From positions 1-18,024 of the forward strand of contig CAZTLI010000055.1 of the NCBI GenBank assembly GCA_964614375.1: DNA of 18,024 bases, written 5' to 3'. The stretch comes from CAZTLI01 sp964614375. Lineage in GTDB: Bacteria; Chloroflexota; Anaerolineae; Aggregatilineales; Phototrophicaceae. A program made the position numbers and the translations under genes. Each line of letters starts with the position of its first letter. The stretch's first letter is position 1. Positions 1 to 6,850 of this stretch are shown here, piece after piece. The notes beneath the pieces were generated by a model, which saw only the letters and a program-made list of their open reading frames with translations, did no database searches and was not told the DNA's origin.

Positions 1-490
1 CCTGACCATTCACAAATATGTCGGTGAAACGCCATATCGCTTTCGACCAGCCACGCCATATCATCGGCTTGACCCGCGCGCTGCATCTCATCAACCAACC
101 CCTGTAAGATTCGACATTCGGTTTCACCAATGTATTCCATTGCATGACGCATTGCGAACCCTTCAACCACACGCCGAATTTCGAAGTATTCGTATATTTC
201 TTGCGGGGAAATCGGCGTGGGCTTTAGATTACTGAGGGAGCGGTGTCGCCTGNNNNNNNNNNGACAAATGTAGCGCGATGTGCGCGACGTTCCACCAAAC
301 CCTCGCGTTCCAACCGCTGCAAGGCTTCACGTACAGGCCCCTGACTTGTACCCATATTCGCGGCGATTTCTAGTTCGACCAGTCGTTCATCGGGCAGCAA
401 GCGACCATAAATAATGTCCGCGCGCAAGTGTTCATACACCTGATCGGCCAGTGAACCCAATCGCTTTTTGTGGCGAGAAGTAGAGGTCAT
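1..490 (-). CDS. GntR/FCD-family transcriptional regulator (partial, interrupted by N run)
   Basis: DNA-binding regulator of the FadR/FCD branch of the GntR family, which usually binds an organic or sugar acid. The ATG lies at 488-490. Residues 15-76 form a GntR winged helix: LADQVYEHLRADIIYGRLLPD, then the recognition part GTSQGPVREALQRLEREGLV and the wing ending HRATFV. After the ten N at 253-262 the coding sequence resumes in a different minus-strand frame. From 251 down to 1 it reads without a stop and contains PQEIYEYFEIRR and then MAFHRHICEW, typical of the start of an FCD ligand-binding domain with its metal-binding Asp/His pattern. The gene therefore looks intact, with the missing bases hidden in the gap (true length 2 modulo 3), and it continues past the window edge. 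It lies near a sugar-acid catabolic cluster that it could control, which is inference. The family call is firm; the ligand is unknown. Confidence 0.88.
253..262. other. Assembly gap (ten N)
   Basis: Ten undetermined bases inside the regulator gene. The two sides are in different reading frames if the gap is taken at face value, so ten is probably a placeholder length and not the real one. Confidence 0.97.
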
Positions 491-504
491 TCTCTAGGCA
501 TCTA

Positions 505-525
505 TTGATTATTGATAATTGATAA
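505..525. repeat. Three tandem AT-rich heptamers
   Basis: Three contiguous 7-base units, TTGATTA, TTGATAA and TTGATAA, lie 14 bases upstream of the regulator start codon. They could be a binding site, part of the regulator's own promoter, or chance in an AT-rich spacer. Only the repeat itself is seen. Confidence 0.5.
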
Positions 526-547
526 CAAAGCGTATCCAATAGCCCGT

Positions 548-560
548 TTGTTGTCAACAA
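548..560. promoter_or_regulatory. Palindrome, candidate GntR-family operator
   Basis: TTGTTG-T-CAACAA is a perfect dyad with one central base. It also contains TTGT-N2-ACAA, close to the general GntR half-site pattern (a GT and an AC facing each other). It lies between the divergent regulator gene and the small membrane-protein gene, where an autoregulatory operator would be expected. Assignment is inference. Confidence 0.4.
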
Positions 561-586
561 GTTCGCTATCCGCACGCCTACGCTGC

Positions 587-615
587 TTGCTATTGGCGGA
601 TTTCTTCCGTACAAT
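587..615 (+). promoter_or_regulatory. Candidate sigma-70-type promoter for the small membrane protein
   Basis: The -35-like TTGCTA (587-592) and -10-like TACAAT (610-615) are separated by 17 bases, about 57 bases before the ATG at 672. Each hexamer departs from consensus by one or two bases. An 8-base inverted repeat, CCAATAGC (536-543) and GCTATTGG (589-596), overlaps the -35 element. Confidence 0.42.
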
Positions 616-671
616 ACCCCACATCACATAAATAGAAATTTCGGCAATGAAGAAAGAATACAGGTTGCGGT

Positions 672-1031
672 ATGCGTCAACACATTCATGCGGATTGGGT
701 TCGTGGTGCGATAATCGCGTTTATTCTGATAGGGATTGTGCTGGTTGTTTTAGGCGTTGTGCAATTCGTCAGCACCTCTATCGCGCTGGATAATAACCTC
801 GCCTATCAAGTTCGCACAGGTGAACAACCCGCGACAGCAGGCAGCAATACCGAAGCGCGCGGACTGGTCGCATCCGATTTGGAGCGGCGCGATCTGGTGC
901 AGGAACGTTATAACGCCCTCATCATGGGCGGCGCAGGACTCATTCTGCTGTCGATTGGTTGGATAGGATTTGATGTGGCGCGCAATCGCAAAAAATCCAG
1001 TGAAAAATCACCTTCATCCGCAACATCTTAA
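672..1031 (+). CDS. Small membrane protein, two predicted helices, function unknown
   Basis: A 119-residue protein that I do not recognise. A hydrophobic segment at about residues 13-36 (AIIAFILIGIVLVVLGVVQF) and a second at about 82-101 (IMGGAGLILLSIGWIGF) flank a polar loop of about 45 residues with several charges (EARGLVASDLERRDLVQERY). The C-terminus is basic and serine-rich (RNRKKSSEKSPSS). The positive tail suggests both termini are cytoplasmic with the loop outside. No cleavable signal peptide is evident. A short AGG at 662-664, seven bases before the ATG, supports the start. It is divergent from the GntR regulator and convergent with the Gfo/Idh gene, with 10 bases between stops, and does not obviously belong to either metabolic unit. 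Real coding is likely because a promoter precedes it and the topology is coherent. Confidence 0.65.
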   Translation: MRQHIHADWVRGAIIAFILIGIVLVVLGVVQFVSTSIALDNNLAYQVRTGEQPATAGSNTEARGLVASDLERRDLVQERYNALIMGGAGLILLSIGWIGFDVARNRKKSSEKSPSSATS

Positions 1032-1041
1032 TTCAACATCA

Positions 1042-2160
1042 CTATCGCACTGCATCGATCAACTGCTGTACAAATCGGGCGTGTTTCACAGCATCCTCTA
1101 CGGATGAAACAGGCCGGGTCTTACTCTGCACATTGTCATAAAACGCCAATAGTTCGTTTTCAAACGCCTCACTATGGGATACGGTCACTGTCTTCTCCCA
1201 TGCCAGTTCCCCTTCCCCACCTTCAATCGTGACCGGGCTGGGGAAATTACGGAAATAGGGACTGGGAAAACGCAGGATTACGCGGTCAAAGTTGCCATAG
1301 AAGGCATATTCTTCATGATAATGCTTCAGGTGCGAAAGGAAATGCCAGTCAAGCGTGCAGCGGACATCATTCGGGAATTGCACCAGCGCATGAATGGAAA
1401 ATCCATCGCGCCAGACATCGGTGCTGATGACCTTTTCTGGTTCACCCAAAAGCCCAAACAGCATGTAAATCTGGTGAATCAAACTAATCGTCAAAATGCC
1501 ATACGCCAGCCTGAGATGGGGATTTTGCTTTTTGTCACCTAATGCAGCATCAACCAGCGGAGCAAGTTCCCCCGTTGCAAATGCGTTTAACTGCCCCTGA
1601 TACTGGCTTTCCCATGTACCGGGGTCATGATGACCTTCTTCGATACGCCCATTACCGCGTCGCAGCCTATGTGGAGAAAATCCCAACTCATTGGCGGGAT
1701 GCAGCACCGTAATGCGGACAAAACCCAAATCTTTCATTTGGTGAATGTGTTGCCGGGCAAAGTCAAACGCGGGGTCATACAGCTTGTGGTAACCCACCTG
1801 CACAATACGGTCACTTTGTCTGGCACGCGCCGCGACAGCTTCGACTTCCGTCAGATTCCAGCCCAGTGGTTTTTCGACCAAAACATGCTTATTCGCATCC
1901 AATGCCGCGATAACACTATCGTGATGCGACCCTGCGTGTGCGATGACTACCGCGTCAAGGTCATCATTTGCCAATAAATCGTTCCATTCGGTATATCGGC
2001 GTTCAACCCGAAAACGGTCAGCGACATCCTTTAGCACAGGTTCGTAGGCATCGCACAGGCTGACCAATTCAAAGCGTTCATGCTCGGTGAGATAGGGAAT
2101 GTGCATAATCTGGGCAATTGCGCCACAACCAATCACACCTACACGCAGCGGGTTTGTCAT
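1042..2160 (-). CDS. Gfo/Idh/MocA family oxidoreductase, atypical active site
   Basis: A 372-residue NAD(P)-dependent sugar dehydrogenase-type protein. The N-terminal Rossmann fold shows GVIGCGAIA (residues 8-16) and the family's nicotinamide-side EKP at 96-98, so the usual catalytic Lys is K97. The C-terminal substrate domain departs from the norm. The usual Asp-x3-His motif appears as ILTISLIHQIYMLFG with a His at 229 but no Asp four residues before it, and the usual GF(M/N)RRFDP is GYHKLYDP. The stop of the upstream SDR gene overlaps this start by four bases (ATGA), so the two are translationally coupled. It may oxidise an unusual substrate, or be a non-canonical or scaffold member. The role in the sugar-acid pathway is inferred from neighbours. 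Family call is secure; substrate is not. Confidence 0.88.
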   Translation of the reverse strand: MTNPLRVGVIGCGAIAQIMHIPYLTEHERFELVSLCDAYEPVLKDVADRFRVERRYTEWNDLLANDDLDAVVIAHAGSHHDSVIAALDANKHVLVEKPLGWNLTEVEAVAARARQSDRIVQVGYHKLYDPAFDFARQHIHQMKDLGFVRITVLHPANELGFSPHRLRRGNGRIEEGHHDPGTWESQYQGQLNAFATGELAPLVDAALGDKKQNPHLRLAYGILTISLIHQIYMLFGLLGEPEKVISTDVWRDGFSIHALVQFPNDVRCTLDWHFLSHLKHYHEEYAFYGNFDRVILRFPSPYFRNFPSPVTIEGGEGELAWEKTVTVSHSEAFENELLAFYDNVQSKTRPVSSVEDAVKHARFVQQLIDAVR

Positions 2161-2957
2161 GATGCGTTCTCCTGTTCGACAAAATCAAGTGATGGCGTTG
2201 GGCTGACTGCCGTCCAACCACCATCAACAATCAAGGTCTGGCCTGTAATCTGGTTGGATTGTGGAGACGCCAGAAACAGCGCCGCATGGGCTATATCTTC
2301 TGGCTGTGCAACCCGTCCCATCGGCGTGACCTTACCCCAGATGGTTTCATAATCCGGGTCATCCTTCAAATTGCGGGGCGTGAGAGTCGCGCCGGGTGCT
2401 ACAGCATTAATCGTAATGCCGTGCGGCGAGAGTTCGAGCACGAGGTTTTTCGCCATCATTTCCAGCGCTGCCTTGGTCATCGCATATGCCGCAATATAAC
2501 GAATCGCCTGATGTCCCGTGACCGATGACATCAACACAATGCGTCCGCCCTGTCCCTGTGAGCGCATCTGTCGCGCGGCGGCTTGTGCCAGAAAAAATGA
2601 TCCGCGCAAATTGACACCCAACACACGGTCAAAATCATCCGGCTCATACTCAAAGAAGTCACCCCAACTGGTTAATCCAGCGTTGGCAACAGCGATGTCC
2701 AATCGACCAAACTTCTCAACAGCCTGCATAACCAGACCGCGTGTGACCGCCACATCTGCCACATCGCCACCAGCAGATTGGCACACACCACCGTCGTCAC
2801 GAATACGAGCAGCAGCCTCCTCTGCCACTGGACCATCAATGTCATTCAGCAGCACCCGCGCCCCAGCCAGCGCAAGCTGTCGAGCAACTGCGTAACCAAT
2901 CCCCACTCCCGCACCGGTCACAATGGCAACTTGGCCTTTGAATTGGTTCTGTGTCAT
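2157..2957 (-). CDS. Short-chain dehydrogenase/reductase, probable 2-keto-3-deoxy-sugar-acid dehydrogenase
   Basis: A 266-residue classical SDR. Residues 13-21 carry the cofactor motif TGAGVGIG. An Asp (D39) at the end of the second strand favours NAD(H). NAG is at 92-94, Asn116 is conserved, and the catalytic Ser144/145, Tyr158 and Lys162 (YAMTK) are present. Residues near 185-190 (APGATLTP) and the C-terminal GGWTAV are standard. I chose the ATG at 2957 because GGGAGAT lies just before it. A TTG start 27 bases upstream is in frame but overlaps the -10 element. Neighbours include a fumarylacetoacetate-hydrolase-family gene read divergently. The same pairing occurs in the diketo-hydrolase routes for L-rhamnose and L-fucose, where an SDR oxidises C4 of a 2-keto-3-deoxy acid before hydrolysis. 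The substrate is inference; a simple polyol or sugar dehydrogenase is the alternative. Confidence 0.9.
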   Translation of the reverse strand: MTQNQFKGQVAIVTGAGVGIGYAVARQLALAGARVLLNDIDGPVAEEAAARIRDDGGVCQSAGGDVADVAVTRGLVMQAVEKFGRLDIAVANAGLTSWGDFFEYEPDDFDRVLGVNLRGSFFLAQAAARQMRSQGQGGRIVLMSSVTGHQAIRYIAAYAMTKAALEMMAKNLVLELSPHGITINAVAPGATLTPRNLKDDPDYETIWGKVTPMGRVAQPEDIAHAALFLASPQSNQITGQTLIVDGGWTAVSPTPSLDFVEQENAS

Positions 2958-2983
2958 ACTATCTCCCTGAGTTTTAAAGGGCA

Positions 2984-3013
2984 ATTATAACGAGGCTTTT
3001 CCTCACAACCCAA
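2984..3013 (-). promoter_or_regulatory. Promoter of the leftward SDR-Gfo/Idh unit, overlapping the rightward promoter
   Basis: On the minus strand a perfect TATAAT (2984-2989) follows a TTGGGT-like -35 (3008-3013) at 18 bases. The leader would be about 20 bases to the ATG at 2957. On the plus strand the same stretch offers TATAAC (2986-2991) but no good -35 for the FAH-family gene. The two -10 boxes overlap, which would make transcription of the two units mutually exclusive or jointly controlled. Confidence 0.45.
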
Positions 3014-3027
3014 CGGAGCAGTGAACG

Positions 3028-3834
3028 ATGAAATGGGTGCGTTTTGAACACGATAGCAATATTCATTATGGCGTCCTCAATGGGCAAACAATTTCGGCAG
3101 CGACACGCTCCTGGTCGGACATCTTATCCGGCAAAAGTCCCGATGGTGGCGAGGAACTCGCACTAGACAGCATAAAATTACTTGCGCCAGTCGAACGTCC
3201 GGGAAAAATCATCGCCATTGGCCTGAATTATATGGATCACTGCCGCGAACAAAACATCGACCCACCATCCAAACCCATCATCTTCACCAAATTCACCACC
3301 AGCATCATTGGCCCTAATGACACGATTCAATGGTCACCCGAACTCACAAAACAGGTCGATTTTGAAGTCGAATTAGCCGTCATCATTGGCAAGACCGCGC
3401 GCAACGTATTGGAATCTGACGCCCTCAAGTATGTCTTCGGCTACACCGTCGCCAATGATGTGAGCGCGCGTGATTTGCAGTTCGGCGACCAGCAGTGGGT
3501 ACGCGGTAAAAGTCTGGATACCTTCTGCCCAATAGGGCCTGTTATCGTCACTGCTGACGAAATCCCAGACCCACAGGCCCTGCCCCTGCGCTGCACCCTC
3601 AATGACCAGATTGTGCAGGATAGTAACACGTCCGAGATGATATTCCCGGTCAAGCATCTCATCGCGTTTTGCTCCGCTGCCTTCACACTCGAACCGGGTG
3701 ATCTCATCCTGACGGGTACACCGCACGGCGTCGGTGTTTTTCGTGACCCAAAACTGTTCATGCAAAATGGAGACCGGGTGATGTGCGAAATTGACGGCAT
3801 CGGACAACTCGAAAATCCGTGCCAGACTACCTGA
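3028..3834 (+). CDS. Fumarylacetoacetate hydrolase family protein, probable 2,4-diketo-3-deoxy acid hydrolase
   Basis: A 268-residue member of the FAH superfamily, whose members hydrolyse or decarboxylate diketo acids using Mg2+ or Mn2+. The metal ligands are Glu113, Glu115 (DFEVELAVIIG) and Asp144 (ANDVSARDLQ). The catalytic His-Glu pair fits GLNYMDHCRE (His71, Glu74). RGKSLDTFCPIGP at 159-171 and TGTPHGVG at 229-236 are family hallmarks. GGAG nine bases before the ATG supports the start. It is the first gene of the rightward unit, with the SDR divergent next door. By analogy with LRA6-type enzymes of L-rhamnose and L-fucose oxidation it would cleave a 2,4-diketo-3-deoxy aldonate to pyruvate and a hydroxy acid. 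Acylpyruvase is the main alternative. Fold and metal site are secure; substrate is inferred. Confidence 0.9.
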   Translation: MKWVRFEHDSNIHYGVLNGQTISAATRSWSDILSGKSPDGGEELALDSIKLLAPVERPGKIIAIGLNYMDHCREQNIDPPSKPIIFTKFTTSIIGPNDTIQWSPELTKQVDFEVELAVIIGKTARNVLESDALKYVFGYTVANDVSARDLQFGDQQWVRGKSLDTFCPIGPVIVTADEIPDPQALPLRCTLNDQIVQDSNTSEMIFPVKHLIAFCSAAFTLEPGDLILTGTPHGVGVFRDPKLFMQNGDRVMCEIDGIGQLENPCQTT

Positions 3835-3843
3835 GGCCACATT

Positions 3844-4812
3844 ATGCCCACCCGAACCACCCTTGTCACGGGCGCGCTGGGCTGCATCGGCGCGTGGACT
3901 GTCTATCACCTGATAAAGCGCGGCGAACGAGTTGTCAGTTTTGACCTGCACGACAGAGGCCACCGCCTTGATTTGCTGCTCACGACAAATGAGCAGGCAG
4001 ATATTGTGTTCGTCAAAGGGGACTTATCCGACTACGAGCAGGTCGCAGCAGCAATCCAGCGGCACAACATCACCCACATTATCCATCTGGCTGCATTGCA
4101 AGTGCCATTTTGCCGGGCCAATCCCGTGCGCGGCGCACAGGTCAATGTCACGGGTACTATCAACATATTCGAGGCCGCACGACAGTCAGGCATTCAGCAT
4201 CTGACCTATGCGTCGTCTATCGCTGTCTATGGGCCAGCCGCTGTCTATCCACCAGAGCCGATTACCCACAATGCACCATTTGATCCACGCACCCTCTACG
4301 GCGTCTATAAACAGGCCAACGAGCGCGCAGCCGCTATATACTGGCAAGACTACAGTCTCAGCAGCATCGCGCTGCGTCCCTACACCGTCTATGGCATCGG
4401 GCGTGATCAGGGTCTCACCAGTGACCCAACCAGGGCCATGCTTGCCGCCGCAGCCGGAAAATCGTATCAAATAGGATTTGGCAGCAGGATGCAATTACAA
4501 CTCGCGTCGGATGTCGCGCAGCAATTTATCACAGCTAGCCACCAACCCATAAATGGCGCGTATGCCTTCAACCTAGGTGGGCAGATTGTTGATATGGCGC
4601 AGGTTATCGCGCTCATTCAACAGGTCATACCCGGCGCGAACATCACCCACACGGATAATGCCCTGCCATTCCCTGAAGCGTTTGATGACAGCGAACTTAA
4701 GCGTCATTTTGCGACTGTCTATGCGACACCACTGCCCGATGGCATCCGGCAAACCATTGAACAATTCCAGTCCTACCTAGCAGCCAATCGCATTCAAGCG
4801 GAGTTCGACTGA
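3844..4812 (+). CDS. Extended SDR (NAD-dependent epimerase/dehydratase family)
   Basis: A 322-residue extended short-chain dehydrogenase, related to UDP-galactose 4-epimerase. Residues 9-16 carry TGALGCIG for NAD binding. D34 ends the second strand, HLAALQVP is at 81-88, and the active-site Ser124/125, Tyr152 and Lys156 (YGVYK) are all present. RPYTVYG near 178-184 is the usual substrate-loop motif. GAGG seven bases before the ATG supports the start, and the preceding FAH-family stop is nine bases away. The gene ends TGATG into the next start, overlapping by one base. Because it sits in an aldonate pathway with no nucleotide-sugar genes, it may oxidise a free aldose: the L-arabinose dehydrogenase of Haloferax is an extended SDR. 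That is inference; epimerase activity on a nucleotide sugar cannot be excluded. Confidence 0.88.
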   Translation: MPTRTTLVTGALGCIGAWTVYHLIKRGERVVSFDLHDRGHRLDLLLTTNEQADIVFVKGDLSDYEQVAAAIQRHNITHIIHLAALQVPFCRANPVRGAQVNVTGTINIFEAARQSGIQHLTYASSIAVYGPAAVYPPEPITHNAPFDPRTLYGVYKQANERAAAIYWQDYSLSSIALRPYTVYGIGRDQGLTSDPTRAMLAAAAGKSYQIGFGSRMQLQLASDVAQQFITASHQPINGAYAFNLGGQIVDMAQVIALIQQVIPGANITHTDNALPFPEAFDDSELKRHFATVYATPLPDGIRQTIEQFQSYLAANRIQAEFD

Positions 4813-6824
4813 TGCTCACAAGCAATCTTCCGACAATAAACGACATACTCGGCGATAGTGATTCGATCCGTCATACGCGGACGTATGGCACAGCCAACGA
4901 CGGCAAATTACCCTTAACCGAGGATATGCTGCTCAACGAACCGAGTGGTAACCTATTCGCCATGACTCAAAATGTGGCAATGGGCTGGAATCCAGAAGAG
5001 GTCAATCGTGAACAATATGTAATTTTGAGCACGCAGGGCGGTCTACGGGCAGAAGATGGTACGCCCGTTGCGTTAGGACTGCATACCGGACATTGGGAAA
5101 TCGGTTTGTTGGTGAGAGAAGCCGCAGAAACTATTCGGCAGCAAAACGGCATCCCGTTTTCACTCTATTGCAGCGATCCTTGCGATGGCCGCTCACAGGG
5201 CACAAGTGGCATGTTCGACAGCCTGCCCTATCGCAACGATGCGGCGATTGTACTGCGTCGGTTAGCCCGGTCATTGCCCACCCGCGACGGCGTGATGGGC
5301 GTGGCGACATGCGATAAAGGGCTGCCGGCGATGATGATTGCGCTGGCGGGTTTGAGTGATATGCCGGGAATCATCGTACCGGGCGGCGTGACACTCCCCG
5401 TACAGGATGCAGAAGATGCCGGCACAGTGCAGACCATTGGCACGCGCTTTGCACACGACATCATCGACCTTGATTATGCGGCGTCAATGGGCTGCCGCGC
5501 CTGTGGGTCGGCGGGTGGAGGCTGTCAATTTTTGGGAACGGCTGCGACAGCGCAAATTGTTGCCGAAGCCTTTGGACTGACATTACCGCACAGTGCCCTT
5601 GCACCGTCTGGCGAACCGGTGTGGTTGGATATGGCACGTCGTTCAGCATTGGCGCTATTAAAACTCAAAGCATCGACTATCACACTTGCACAAATCCTGA
5701 CCTCTGCCGCACTGGAAAACGCGATGATGGTGTATGCGGCATTCGGGGGTTCAACCAATCTGCTGCTCCACATCCCCGCGATTGCCCATGCCGCCGGTCT
5801 CAAACCCCCAATGATTGAAGATTGGAATCGTGTCAATCGCAGCACACCACGCCTGGTCGATGCGCTCCCCAACGGCCCCCGTAACCATCCGACAGTACAG
5901 GTATTTATGGCGGGTGCTGTGCCCGAAGTCATGCTGCATCTGCGCGATATGGGACTGCTGAATCTGGATGTATTGACCGTCACAGGCGAAAAATTAGGCG
6001 CTGTCTTGAATTGGTGGGCAGGCAGTGAAAGACGCCAAATAGCACGGAAACGCCTGACCGCTACAACAGGCGTTGATCCCAATCACGTTATTATGGACGC
6101 AGCAACCGCCCGCAAGCACGGTCTATCCAGCAGTATCGTCTTCCCGGTGGGCAATCTCGCACCAGAGGGGTCGGTCATCAAAGCGACAGCGATTGACCCG
6201 GGTGTCATAGATGATGACAATGTATATCGGCATCGTGGCACAGCGCGCGTGTTCACATCAGAAAAGGCAGCCATACGCGCGATAAAAGGATTGACCGATA
6301 ATCCAGTCAAACCAAATGATGTACTGGTATTAACAGGCGTTGGGCCGTCTGGCACAGGCATGGAAGAGACCTATCAGGTCACCGCCGCGTTGAAACACAT
6401 CGCATGGGGCAAAACCGTCCCTGTATTGACCGACGCGCGCTTTTCGGGGGTATCCACAGGGGCATGTATTGGTCATATTGGCCCCGAAGCGCTGGCAGGC
6501 GGCCCCATAGGGCGTGTGCGCGATGGCGACATCATCGACATCATCATAGATCGCAATACACTATCGGGTTCGATTATGCTGGTCGGGACAGCAGATCGTG
6601 ACTTATCACCCGAAGAAGCGAAAACACTGCTAGCAACACGCAGCCCGCACTCCGATTTACAGCCGGACACCAAACTGCCTGACGACACACGCCTGTGGGC
6701 AGCATTACAGGCCGCGAGTGGTGGGACATGGGCTGGATGTACGTATGATGTGGATCGTATTGTAAAGGTGCTCAACGCGGGCATGAACGCATTGAACAAA
6801 CAACAGCATTACGAAAACGGCTAA
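4812..6824 (+). CDS. yjhG: YjhG/YagF-type D-xylonate (aldonate) dehydratase
   Basis: A 670-residue IlvD/Edd-family dehydratase that follows the YjhG/YagF subfamily along its length (E. coli YjhG is about 655 residues). It removes water from D-xylonate or a related aldonate, giving the 2-keto-3-deoxy acid. The cluster cysteines are in SDPCDGRSQGTSGMFDSLPY (C124), ATCDKGLPA (C167) and GGGCQFLGTA (C238). DARFSGVSTGACIGHIGPEA carries the likely catalytic Ser545. The C-terminal segment ending PDDTRLWAALQAASGGTW matches the subfamily. GGAG eight bases before the ATG supports the start, which overlaps the previous stop. This is the key assignment for the locus, because it fixes the pathway as non-phosphorylative sugar-acid degradation. 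Xylonate is the best substrate guess; L-arabonate or a hexonate is possible. Confidence 0.93.
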   Translation: MLTSNLPTINDILGDSDSIRHTRTYGTANDGKLPLTEDMLLNEPSGNLFAMTQNVAMGWNPEEVNREQYVILSTQGGLRAEDGTPVALGLHTGHWEIGLLVREAAETIRQQNGIPFSLYCSDPCDGRSQGTSGMFDSLPYRNDAAIVLRRLARSLPTRDGVMGVATCDKGLPAMMIALAGLSDMPGIIVPGGVTLPVQDAEDAGTVQTIGTRFAHDIIDLDYAASMGCRACGSAGGGCQFLGTAATAQIVAEAFGLTLPHSALAPSGEPVWLDMARRSALALLKLKASTITLAQILTSAALENAMMVYAAFGGSTNLLLHIPAIAHAAGLKPPMIEDWNRVNRSTPRLVDALPNGPRNHPTVQVFMAGAVPEVMLHLRDMGLLNLDVLTVTGEKLGAVLNWWAGSERRQIARKRLTATTGVDPNHVIMDAATARKHGLSSSIVFPVGNLAPEGSVIKATAIDPGVIDDDNVYRHRGTARVFTSEKAAIRAIKGLTDNPVKPNDVLVLTGVGPSGTGMEETYQVTAALKHIAWGKTVPVLTDARFSGVSTGACIGHIGPEALAGGPIGRVRDGDIIDIIIDRNTLSGSIMLVGTADRDLSPEEAKTLLATRSPHSDLQPDTKLPDDTRLWAALQAASGGTWAGCTYDVDRIVKVLNAGMNALNKQQHYENG

Positions 6825-6850
6825 CATTATTCATCAAAAGGAAACGATAT

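Noticed and set aside
536..596. CCAATAGC inverted repeat as ends of a small mobile element
   Set aside because: The arms are only 8 bases, there is no target duplication, and the 45 bases between have no coding or element-like structure.
2958..2984. Nine-residue N-terminal extension of the SDR from a TTG start
   Set aside because: It overlaps a perfect TATAAT on the same strand, and the ATG at 2957 has a good Shine-Dalgarno site.
3373..3963. 196-codon open frame antisense to the FAH-family and epimerase genes
   Set aside because: It crosses two well-supported genes on the other strand and resembles no protein family.
5525..6082. 185-codon open frame antisense to the dehydratase
   Set aside because: The opposite strand follows YjhG/YagF continuously; the antisense frame has Ser/Arg-rich shadow composition.
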